Below, in pieces: positions 43,143 to 50,380 of a stretch of 64,000 nucleotides of DNA; position 1 is the stretch's first letter, and each line of letters starts with the position of its first letter. This DNA is from Gemmatimonadota bacterium. Lineage in GTDB: Bacteria; Gemmatimonadota; Gemmatimonadetes; Longimicrobiales; Gaopeijiaceae. Location of the stretch: contig JAWKQO010000002.1 of NCBI GenBank assembly GCA_041390105.1, positions 744,001 through 808,000 on the forward strand, written 5' to 3'. The notes under the pieces are model-generated. The model searched no databases and was not told the origin of the DNA. It saw only the letters and a list, made by a program, of their open reading frames with translations. The position numbers and the translations under genes were made by a program.

Positions 43143-43715
43143 TCAGGCTGTGTCCGGGTCCCCCAGCTCGCCATGCAGAAACGCGCGGGCCAGCCGCCAG
43201 TCCCGCTTCACGGTTCGCTCCGAGCAGCCGAGCGCTTCGGCGGTCTCCTCGACCGACAGTCCGGCGAAGAACCGAAGCTCGACCACCTGGGAGAGCCGGG
43301 GATTGTGTCCCTGAAGACGCGAAAGTGCCTCGTCGAGGGCCACGAGCCGGGGTGCGTCTTCGTCCACGCCCACCTGAACGGCGTCGAGGTCCACCGGCCG
43401 CGCTCCTCCGCCTCGCTTCTGAGCCAGGCGGCGCCGGGCCTGATCGAGGAGGATCTGTCGCATTGCCCGGCCTGCCACCCGGTAGAGGTGGCCCCGGTCC
43501 TCGAAGGCCATCCCCGAGCCGCCGGCGAGCTTGAGGTAGGCCTCGTGCACGAGGACCGTCGTGTGGACCGTGGGAGACGAGGGGTTCTGCCGCAGCTGGA
43601 AGTGTGCGCGGCGATGCAGTTCGTCGTAGACGAGCTGGAACAACTCGTCCCGGGCCTGGGCATCTCCGTCGCGGACCCGCTCCAGGATGCGGGTGATCTC
43701 AGGTCCTTCTGTCAC
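43143..43715 (-). CDS. ECF-type RNA polymerase sigma factor
   Basis: A 190-residue sigma factor of the same subgroup as the one at 11914-12480. Region 2 shows DELFQLVYDELHRRAHFQL, HTTVLVHEAYLKLAGG and AGRAMRQILLDQARRR. Region 4 shows LSVEETAEALGCSERTVKRD and RLARAFLHGEL. I chose the GTG at 43715 (VTEGPEITRIL). The ATG at 43805 would add about 30 residues unlike the family and lies in the divergent promoter region. The next gene on this strand is the kinase leader fragment. Regulation by a Ser/Thr kinase is known for related sigma factors and is plausible here. Confidence 0.88.
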   Translation of the reverse strand: MTEGPEITRILERVRDGDAQARDELFQLVYDELHRRAHFQLRQNPSSPTVHTTVLVHEAYLKLAGGSGMAFEDRGHLYRVAGRAMRQILLDQARRRLAQKRGGGARPVDLDAVQVGVDEDAPRLVALDEALSRLQGHNPRLSQVVELRFFAGLSVEETAEALGCSERTVKRDWRLARAFLHGELGDPDTA

Positions 43716-43902
43716 CAGCCCTACTCCGCACGAAGGCCGGGTGCCCCACGCCCGTTGGAGCCACCCGCACTTCGACATGTGGGGCGCCCGCGTACCGCAT
43801 GGCAAGGGGGATGCCGCTCCCGTTGGCCCCTCTCGTCACCGTCCTACGTCTGTCGAGGCGCGAACGGGCTACCCAGGTGGCCACCGAATCGAGGAGATGA
43901 CG

Positions 43903-44598
43903 ATGCGTACCCGCACATATGCCTTGGCCCTCTGGGCGCTCCTGCTGGCCGCCGTGGTCGGCTGCGACAGCACCCCGACCACGACGGAGCAACCTCCGGA
44001 GGAGGAGATTCCATCTCCTCCCGCCCCGACCTACACGGTCGTAGGGTCGGACATGAGCCCCGTCTTCCAGAACATCTACGTGACCGGGGATAGCGGCGTC
44101 GTGAGCACAGCGACAGTCACGCTCAACGGCGTGTCCGTTCCGCTCAAGGATGCCGCGCGCGGCTACTACCAGGGTCAACTGCCGGCGGCGATCGCGGACG
44201 GCGACTCGGTTCGCCTCACGGTCACGATCGGCTCGCAGACGGTGCTGGGGCGGGGAGTGGCGCCCGCCCGAACGGAGATCACGGCGCCCGCGGACGGGCT
44301 GGTCTTCGATGCCGGCCAGCCGCTCACCGTGACGTGGACGGCCGCGACCAATCCAGATCGCTTCCTGGTCTACGGAGGCTACTCGTGTGGCACGGGCTGC
44401 GGCACCAGCAAGCGCTTCGACGCAGCGGGCACCGCACGCTCGTTCACCATTCCCGGGGGGAGCTTCCCGGCCGGGACGGAGATCGAGCTCCGCGTCCAGA
44501 GCTACCTGGATGGCGTGTTCAGCGGGGCCACGAAATCCGACTCGAACATGAACTTCCGTGGCAACCTGGTGCGCTCCCTGCGGATCCGGACGAGCTGA
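43903..44598 (+). CDS. Lipoprotein with Ig/Ser-Thr-rich beta domains
   Basis: A 231-residue lipoprotein (signal ending at C23, LLLAAVVGCDS). A Pro/Glu/Thr linker (TTTEQPPEEEIPSPPAP) leads to two beta domains. The second begins TEITAPADGLVFDAGQPL and has WTAATNPDRFLVYGGY, a layout typical of the beta-sandwich of cell-wall-anchored proteins. A Cys pair (YSCGTGCGTS) may form a disulfide. GAGGAG lies six bases before the ATG at 43903. An ATG six bases earlier is in frame, but it would sit directly on that site. It is divergent from the sigma gene with about 190 bases between. Function is unknown. Confidence 0.82.
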   Translation: MRTRTYALALWALLLAAVVGCDSTPTTTEQPPEEEIPSPPAPTYTVVGSDMSPVFQNIYVTGDSGVVSTATVTLNGVSVPLKDAARGYYQGQLPAAIADGDSVRLTVTIGSQTVLGRGVAPARTEITAPADGLVFDAGQPLTVTWTAATNPDRFLVYGGYSCGTGCGTSKRFDAAGTARSFTIPGGSFPAGTEIELRVQSYLDGVFSGATKSDSNMNFRGNLVRSLRIRTS

Positions 44599-44634
44599 TC
44601 GCACGCGCCGACACCGCCAGGACCGTCCTTGTGT

Positions 44635-44664
44635 CCGCCCCGGGATGCGCGTGTCCCGGGGCGG
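44635..44664. terminator. Perfect 11-bp hairpin between convergent genes
   Basis: CCGCCCCGGGA (44635-44645) pairs with TCCCGGGGCGG (44654-44664) around an 8-base loop. It lies between the lipoprotein stop (44598) and the S9 peptidase stop (44684), so it probably serves both directions. No T-run follows. Confidence 0.6.
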
Positions 44665-44683
44665 CGGCGGTCCGGGCGTAGCG

Positions 44684-47185
44684 CTACCTCCCCTCTGATC
44701 CCTGATCCGAGACCTCGGCCGCGTGCGCTCCTTTGACGTAGCGGTCGAAGAACGCCACCCAGCGAGCCCAGCGGTCCAGCTCGTTCTCGATGGCACGGGG
44801 CGTGTGCGACTCGAAGGGATAGATGTAGAGCTCGGCGGTCTTTCCCAGACCCTGCAACGCCTGCATGAAGCGCTCGGACTGGATGGGGAAGGTGCCGGTG
44901 TTGTTGTCGTCGCCGCCGTGGTACATCAGGAGCGGCGTATCGATCTGGTCGGCTTTGAAGAAGGGGGACATCTCCAGATAGACGTGGGGCGCCTCCCAGA
45001 TATCGCGAGGTTCCGCTTGGAAGCCCATCGGCGTCAGCGAGCGGTTGTAGGCGCCGTCACCGGCGATCCCGGCCTTGAAGAAGGGCGTGTGCGCGAGGAA
45101 GTTCGCGGTGGCGAACGCTCCGTAGCTGTGCCCTCCGTGCCCGATGCGGTCGATGTCGATGTAGCCCGACTTCTCCACGGCGCGCACGGCGGCGTACATG
45201 TCGTCGACCATGTCGGCGATGTAGAAGTCGTTGTAGTTCTCGCCCACGATCGGGATGTCCGGGTAGACCAAGGCATATCCCTGCGTCAGCCAGATGTCCG
45301 ACCAGCGCAGCCAGGACAGCGGCGTGTAGGCGTTGAGGTTGCGCCCCTCGAGCGTGGCGGCCCGGTAGGCCTTTTCGGTGCGGTACTCGCGCGGGTAGGT
45401 CCAGAAGATCGCCGGCACCCGCGTCCCCTCGACGTAGTCGACCGGGAGCGAGATGCGTCCTCGCATCTTCAAGCCGTCGCGACGCTCGAACTCGAAATCC
45501 ACGCGCTTGGCGGCGGTGATGGCAGGGAAGGGATCGACGTTGTTGGTAAGGTTGTCCCAGTGATCCCCCAGCGTCCATAGGAAGGAATCCGGGAAGTCGT
45601 TGACGCTCTCCCGCCGCACGATGAGACGGCTACCGTCTGCGTCCAAGGTCACCAGGGGCTGATCGAACGACTCCTTCGAGCCCTGGAAGACGCGGTTGAC
45701 CATGCCGTCCGCCAGCGCGACGTGATCGACAAACGGCGTGGGCCGCAGGTCATCTGCCCAGCCCGGGCCTCGCACCAGCACGGCCCGGCCGTTGGACGTG
45801 ATGCGGGCATACTCGATCCCATTGCTGGTCCGGCCGGTCCAGGGCTCGCCAGGATTCTCGATCGGGCTCTCCGAATCCCACCAATCGATGATCATGTGGC
45901 GCACCGGTCCGCCTTCGGCAGTGAGCGGCCAGTGCAGGAGCCCGCGCTGCCCGTTGCGCGTGACCTGTGCGAACATGTGCGCGCCGCCCTGCGAGAACAG
46001 CACGGACTGGATGGGATCGTCGCTTTCGCCGAGCAGCTGGGCGTGGGCCGTGTCGAACGGAGGCGCCAGCTGGTAGACGCGGTCCGGTCGCGAGGCACTC
46101 CGGTCGGAGGGGTCCTCGGCGGCAGGCGCGCGCTGCAGGTACGTCAGCAGGGCCCCCTCGGGCCGCCACGACCAACCACGCGGTCCGTTGTTCCCTCCGT
46201 TCCGTGCCGCCCGTCCGGACGCCTCGCGCAACTCCGTGGCGGAGAGCGTGGCGATCACGCTCCCCTGACGATCCAGAACCTCGGTGACGCGCGGGAAGCC
46301 GCGATACGAGGTGATGAACGAGAAAGGGCGCACGATGCGCGTGGCCAGGATGTAACGTCCATCCGGACTGAGGGAGATGCGCTCGTACATACCCGGCGCG
46401 CCCAGGGCGCGAGGGCGCCCGCCCGCGGACACCTCGACGATCTGACTGGTGGTGTAGTACTCGAAGAGGTCCGCGTCGTGGGGGTCCCGAAGCAGAAACG
46501 GATAGGTCGGGTTGGGGGTGCGCTCCGAGTCGCTCGTGCGCATGAAGGGACCGCTCGGAACCGTAGGCTCCGCGGGCGGTGCTCCACGGCCCGTTGGGGC
46601 GGCGAGCGTGAGGAGCGTTCCCTCCGGCGTCCACTGTACCATGTCCGAGGCCCGCTCCCCCTGCCCCTGTGCGCTGGTGGCCAGCGTCGTCATGATCCGG
46701 ACATCCGACCAGCGGCGGCTGGCACCCGTGGCCGACTCCGCCACCCAGACCTCGGTCTGCTGACGCCCGTGCAGCAGGTAGGCCACCTTGTCGCCTGCGG
46801 GCGACCACATCAGGTCGCTCAGAAGCGCGCCGGCGGGAAGCTGCACCGTGCGATAGGCGGCCCGGGCCAGCGAGAAGATCCTCAGCCCGTCGACGCCGTA
46901 GGTGTCGAGGTTCCAGTTGCGGTCCACGTGTGGGCGGATCTCCAACTCGGCCATGCGCAGCGTGGGCTCGCCCATCCGCTCCAACGTGGAAAGCTCGGTC
47001 TGATGCGGAATGAGGAAGTGGTTTCCGTCCGGTCCGAGATTCGTGAGATCGACGAAGTTCTTGTCGGTCGCGAACAGTCTCTGGATCTGATCGTTGGGCA
47101 GGACGTAGGTGCCGCTCTCCTGGGCGAGGAGGGCGGGCGTGTACCCGGCCAGAGCGAGCGTCAGAACGGTCAGGCGGTGCTTCAC
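44684..47185 (-). CDS. Exported S9-family peptidase (prolyl oligopeptidase/DPP-like)
   Basis: An 833-residue serine peptidase. GTG 47185 is preceded by GGAGG and begins a signal peptide (LTVLTLALAGYTPALLAQ). The ATG at 47395 would overlap the divergent gene. The N-terminal 550 residues form the propeller-like region with repeats such as SPDGRYILATRIV and WSPAGDKVAYLLHG. The C-terminal alpha/beta-hydrolase has S687 in GGHSYGAFAT, D759 in YHGGDDNNTG and H794 in FESHTPR. It presumably acts in the periplasm on short peptides and could be an aminopeptidase of the DPP IV or acylaminoacyl group. The gene is divergent from the cyclophilin lipoprotein, with only 61 bases between. Confidence 0.92.
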   Translation of the reverse strand: MKHRLTVLTLALAGYTPALLAQESGTYVLPNDQIQRLFATDKNFVDLTNLGPDGNHFLIPHQTELSTLERMGEPTLRMAELEIRPHVDRNWNLDTYGVDGLRIFSLARAAYRTVQLPAGALLSDLMWSPAGDKVAYLLHGRQQTEVWVAESATGASRRWSDVRIMTTLATSAQGQGERASDMVQWTPEGTLLTLAAPTGRGAPPAEPTVPSGPFMRTSDSERTPNPTYPFLLRDPHDADLFEYYTTSQIVEVSAGGRPRALGAPGMYERISLSPDGRYILATRIVRPFSFITSYRGFPRVTEVLDRQGSVIATLSATELREASGRAARNGGNNGPRGWSWRPEGALLTYLQRAPAAEDPSDRSASRPDRVYQLAPPFDTAHAQLLGESDDPIQSVLFSQGGAHMFAQVTRNGQRGLLHWPLTAEGGPVRHMIIDWWDSESPIENPGEPWTGRTSNGIEYARITSNGRAVLVRGPGWADDLRPTPFVDHVALADGMVNRVFQGSKESFDQPLVTLDADGSRLIVRRESVNDFPDSFLWTLGDHWDNLTNNVDPFPAITAAKRVDFEFERRDGLKMRGRISLPVDYVEGTRVPAIFWTYPREYRTEKAYRAATLEGRNLNAYTPLSWLRWSDIWLTQGYALVYPDIPIVGENYNDFYIADMVDDMYAAVRAVEKSGYIDIDRIGHGGHSYGAFATANFLAHTPFFKAGIAGDGAYNRSLTPMGFQAEPRDIWEAPHVYLEMSPFFKADQIDTPLLMYHGGDDNNTGTFPIQSERFMQALQGLGKTAELYIYPFESHTPRAIENELDRWARWVAFFDRYVKGAHAAEVSDQGSEGR

Positions 47186-47246
47186 GGTGCCTCCCTCCAC
47201 GGAGGGACGTAGGTTGGCGCCACTGGATTCCCGTAGATGAGGAGGT

Positions 47247-47942
47247 ATGGGGCCTGTGCGCAACGCCCTGAAGGCTCGTGTCCCCGAGATCGCGCTCGCG
47301 CTCGCGGTACTGGCCGGCTGCTCGGGTGGTGAGAGCGCCGGGCGGGCGGCCGCGGATCCGCCGCGCGACCCGATCATGGATCCGCGGCGGTTCACCGAGA
47401 CGGCCCCGGAGCGGTTTCGGGCCCGCTTCGAGACCAGCGAGGGCTCGTTCGTAGTGGAGGTCCACCGGGAGTGGGCCCCGCTGGGCGCTGACCGCTTCTA
47501 CAACCTGGTCAAGGCCGGCTACTACGACGACACCCGCTTCTACCGGGTGGTGGAGGGCTTCGTGGCCGAGTTCGGCGTGCACGCCAACGGCACCGTGACC
47601 CGGATCTGGCAGCGCTTCGAGCTCCTGGACGATTCGGTGCGCGTCTCGAACACCCGGGGCCGCATGAGCTTCGCGGCCAGTGGGCCCAACACGCGTACCG
47701 TGCAGGTCTTCATCAACCTCCGCGACAACGCGAGCCTGGACGGCCGGCGCTTCGCCCCGTTCGGCGAAGTGGTCGAAGGCATGGACGTCGTCGGGCGTCT
47801 CTACGCCGGGTACGGCGACGGTCCGCCCCGAGGGGACGGACCGTACCAGGCGCAGGCGGTCATCCAGGGCAACGAGTACCTGGACGCCGAATTTCCCGAT
47901 TTGGACCGGATCACGCGCGCCAGCATCGAGCCGGGGGGCTGA
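47247..47942 (+). CDS. Cyclophilin-type peptidyl-prolyl isomerase lipoprotein
   Basis: A 231-residue protein with a lipoprotein signal ending at C25 (LALAVLAGCSGG) and a cyclophilin domain from about residue 55. FETSEGSFVVEVHREWAP, FYNLVKAGYYDDTRFYRVVEGF and SFAASGPNTRTVQVFIN are diagnostic and include the catalytic Arg in FYRVV. The usual Gln of the GFxxQ motif is Glu here (GFVAEFG), which may lower activity. After the domain it ends in GNEYLDAEFPDLDRI, as in envelope cyclophilins. GAGGAGGT precedes the ATG. Role: folding of exported proteins. Confidence 0.92.
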   Translation: MGPVRNALKARVPEIALALAVLAGCSGGESAGRAAADPPRDPIMDPRRFTETAPERFRARFETSEGSFVVEVHREWAPLGADRFYNLVKAGYYDDTRFYRVVEGFVAEFGVHANGTVTRIWQRFELLDDSVRVSNTRGRMSFAASGPNTRTVQVFINLRDNASLDGRRFAPFGEVVEGMDVVGRLYAGYGDGPPRGDGPYQAQAVIQGNEYLDAEFPDLDRITRASIEPGG

Positions 47943-48002
47943 CCGGGCCCGGGCTGCCGCAGCCAGCCGAATCCGGATCGGTGCCCGAACGACGCCGATG
48001 AC

Positions 48003-48281
48003 TCAGATTAGGCTGAGCGAGCAATCGACCTTTCGGACCCCGCCGCCGGGAATCGTATAGACCCCCACCGTGTGGGTATGTCCGATGGGGACCACCAGCG
48101 AATAGGGCGGAAGAGGCATCGTCAGCTGGATGTAGCCGGTGACGTGGTTCCATGTACTGGTCCCGAGGAGCAGTCCCCCTCCAAGGGTGTCGGGACAGGG
48201 CTCCGCCGACTGCGCGGCCAGCGACTTGGGCGTCGGGAACGCGAGTAGCATTGCGATGAGGGTGGCGAGGAGTCTGGACAC
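48003..48281 (-). CDS. Small exported protein, unknown
   Basis: A 92-residue protein from GTG 48281, chosen because GGAGGATC lies upstream and a signal peptide follows (LLATLIAMLLAFPTPKSLAAQ). The mature part has only about 65 residues, with two Cys (EPCPDT and KVDCSL), a Gly-rich stretch LGGGLLLGTSTWNHVTGYIQ and a His pair GHTHTVGVY. I recognise no family. It resembles a two-layer beta domain with one disulfide. The longer ORF to 48590 runs into the divergent DUF4097-type gene and is not credible. Confidence 0.55.
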   Translation of the reverse strand: MSRLLATLIAMLLAFPTPKSLAAQSAEPCPDTLGGGLLLGTSTWNHVTGYIQLTMPLPPYSLVVPIGHTHTVGVYTIPGGGVRKVDCSLSLI

Positions 48282-48465
48282 AGGGATCCTCCGGGTGAAT
48301 CGGCGTGACGTGAGATGCTCCCTGGAAGGCTCATGGACTGGCTGGGGCGACCCGATGGGGGTGGGGGACCGCTTCAGAGCCGCCGGCCGGGGGCGGAGGG
48401 GGGCCCTTCCAACCATCCCGCCGGTCCCTCGGTCCAACCGGAGAACGTGAGACTTCGGAGGAGCC

Positions 48466-49263
48466 ATGAAGCACACCTGGCGAGTCGCGCTCGCATCTGC
48501 GGCCCTTTTGGGCCTGACCGTCCCCGCCTCCGGGCAGGACCGCTGCGAGGAGCGGGATGTCCGTGAGCTGGAGCTGGCGGCGGCCGGCATCGAGCGCTTG
48601 GACCTGGAGGCGCACGCGGGCAGCCTCGTGGTGGAGGGCCGGGAGGGCCTGTCCCGGGTGGAGGTGCACGCCGTGCTGTGCGCCTCGGACCGGGAGCGCC
48701 TGGATGCCCTTGACGTGCGCCTGGAGCGGACGGGATCCCGGGCGGTGCTGGAGACCCGCTTTCCCGACTGGAACGACAGCGGCTGGGGACGTAACCGCTA
48801 TGCGCGCATCGATCTCGTGGTCCAGATCCCGCGCGGGCTGGCCGCGGACATCACCGACGGCAGTGGGGAGATCGAGATCCGGGGCACGGGCCCGCTGACC
48901 CTCCGGGACGGGTCCGGCTCGCTCACCATCCGCGACATCGTGGGCGGCGCGCGCATCGACGACGGCTCCGGTGAGATCGAGATCTCGGGCGTGCAGGGAG
49001 ACGTCGAGGTCGAAGACGGCTCGGGTGGCATCACCATCGAAGAGGTGTCCGGTGGCGTGCATCTGAGGGACGGCTCCGGTCAGGTCGAGATCCGGGGCGT
49101 CGAGCGCGACGTGGAGGTCTCCGACAAGGGTTCGGGGCAGATCGAGGTGCAGGACGTGCGGGGGGATCTGCGCGTCCAGGGCACGCGCCGCGAGCGCATC
49201 CGCTACGCGAACGTCGCCGGGGAGGTGGATCTGCCGCCCGCTCGGCGCGGACGAGGCGGCTGA
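48466..49263 (+). CDS. Exported beta-helix protein (DUF4097-like)
   Basis: A 265-residue protein with a signal peptide (ALASAALLGLTVPASGQ). After an N-terminal strand domain there are six units of about 20 residues with DGSGxIxI at their core: ITDGSGEIEIRG, LRDGSGSLTIRD, IDDGSGEIEISG, VEDGSGGITIEE, LRDGSGQVEIRG and DKGSGQIEVQD. This forms a right-handed beta-helix ladder as in DUF4097-type proteins, whose function is unknown. GGAGG lies upstream of the ATG. It is divergent from the small exported protein, and a strong hairpin follows its stop. Confidence 0.88.
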   Translation: MKHTWRVALASAALLGLTVPASGQDRCEERDVRELELAAAGIERLDLEAHAGSLVVEGREGLSRVEVHAVLCASDRERLDALDVRLERTGSRAVLETRFPDWNDSGWGRNRYARIDLVVQIPRGLAADITDGSGEIEIRGTGPLTLRDGSGSLTIRDIVGGARIDDGSGEIEISGVQGDVEVEDGSGGITIEEVSGGVHLRDGSGQVEIRGVERDVEVSDKGSGQIEVQDVRGDLRVQGTRRERIRYANVAGEVDLPPARRGRGG

Positions 49264-49285
49264 GGGGGGGGAGGCGTGTAGGTGC

Positions 49286-49318
49286 CGAGGGGTGGCGAGC
49301 TCTCGGCCCGCCACCCCT
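49286..49318. terminator. Perfect 11-bp hairpin between convergent genes
   Basis: GAGGGGTGGCG (49286-49296) pairs with CGCCACCCCTC (49308-49318) around an 11-base loop. It sits between the beta-helix gene stop (49263) and the lipoprotein gene stop (49329), so it can terminate transcription from both sides. Confidence 0.7.
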
Positions 49319-49328
49319 CCGCGTTTCA

Positions 49329-50120
49329 CTACTTGTGGTGTCCCCGCTGCATGTGTCCGCGGCGGGAGGCCAGATCGAGCTCGACCGCCTCGCCGTTCAG
49401 GGTCGCAGTCGGAAACTGGGTCCCGTTGAACTCGACGGTGAGATCCCGATCGACCTGGGTCACGATGCCCTCTGGGTCGGTGAACGTGCCGCTCACCGTG
49501 GAGCGGATGGTCCCGGAGATGGGCCAGGAATCATCCTGGCGGGGGTGCGGGATGACGACCTCGTTCATCTCCGACAGGAAGGTCATCGCCGAGGTTCCCC
49601 GCTCATCCGACGAGCGTGTGGACTCCCCCGAGGCCGTGCCCGTCCAGGTCCGGGTGGTCTCGGCACCCTCCAAACCCGAGACGGTCAGATCCGCGCTCCT
49701 CATCGAGAAGCCGGTGGCCGCCTCGCGCGTGAAGCTGCGCTCCGAGGCCGAGGTCATGTGGACGCTGGCCGTCGTTGATTCGTCGTACGCTGCTTGGGCC
49801 TGCCCGGACCCGTCCAGGAAGGTGATCTCGACCGTGGTCTCGACGCCGCCCCGGCCGAAGGTGCAGACATAGGTCGAGCCCTCCATGGGGCAATCAGGGG
49901 TGGTATCCACCCCTCGCACCGTCAGGTGGGGGAAGCCCCACCCCGGGATGCCGGGCCTCCGCATCATCCCCACCTGCTCGGCGGTCGCCGCCGCCGCCTG
50001 GTCGGCCACCAGTGCCAACAGGGCTTCGTCCTCGGGCGCCGTGGATTCCGAGCAGGCTGCCAGCCCGATCAGCCCGATGAGGGCGGCTCCTCCAGCCCAT
50101 TGCCATTTGTTGATGCCCAT
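49329..50120 (-). CDS. Lipoprotein, unknown function
   Basis: A 263-residue lipoprotein (signal ending at C23, GLIGLAACSES). Early on comes a helical stretch (APEDEALLALVADQAAAATA). The mature part is a large beta-rich domain with VETTVEITFLDGSGQAQAAY, TRTWTGTASGESTRSSDERG and GTFTDPEGIVTQVDRDLTV, and a Cys pair (DCPMEGSTYVC). It ends in a His-rich tail RRGHMQRGHHK. Such proteins are common in this phylum-like background, without known function. The ATG at 50120 is preceded by GGAGGAGGA. The frame before it is low-complexity and is not used. Confidence 0.75.
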   Translation of the reverse strand: MGINKWQWAGGAALIGLIGLAACSESTAPEDEALLALVADQAAAATAEQVGMMRRPGIPGWGFPHLTVRGVDTTPDCPMEGSTYVCTFGRGGVETTVEITFLDGSGQAQAAYDESTTASVHMTSASERSFTREAATGFSMRSADLTVSGLEGAETTRTWTGTASGESTRSSDERGTSAMTFLSEMNEVVIPHPRQDDSWPISGTIRSTVSGTFTDPEGIVTQVDRDLTVEFNGTQFPTATLNGEAVELDLASRRGHMQRGHHK

Positions 50121-50380
50121 TCCTCCTCCTCCCATAGCTCCAGTCTCAGGCGCGCGCGTGACTGCAGCAGGGACAGGGGGCCGGGGCCCACCGTTAGGCC
50201 CCGGGGGTCGGGGCTCCCGAGGGCGCACCCCCTGGCCGGGCCCGAGCGCGGCGGGGCCATCAGGGCGGGGATTTGCAGCGCGAGCGCCTTCCTCCCCAGA
50301 TTTGAAGGTGGTCCATCCCCCACGGCCGGCCACCCGGTGCCGGGCCGCGAGGGAGCAGTACAGCCCAGCCCGAGGGTTCC

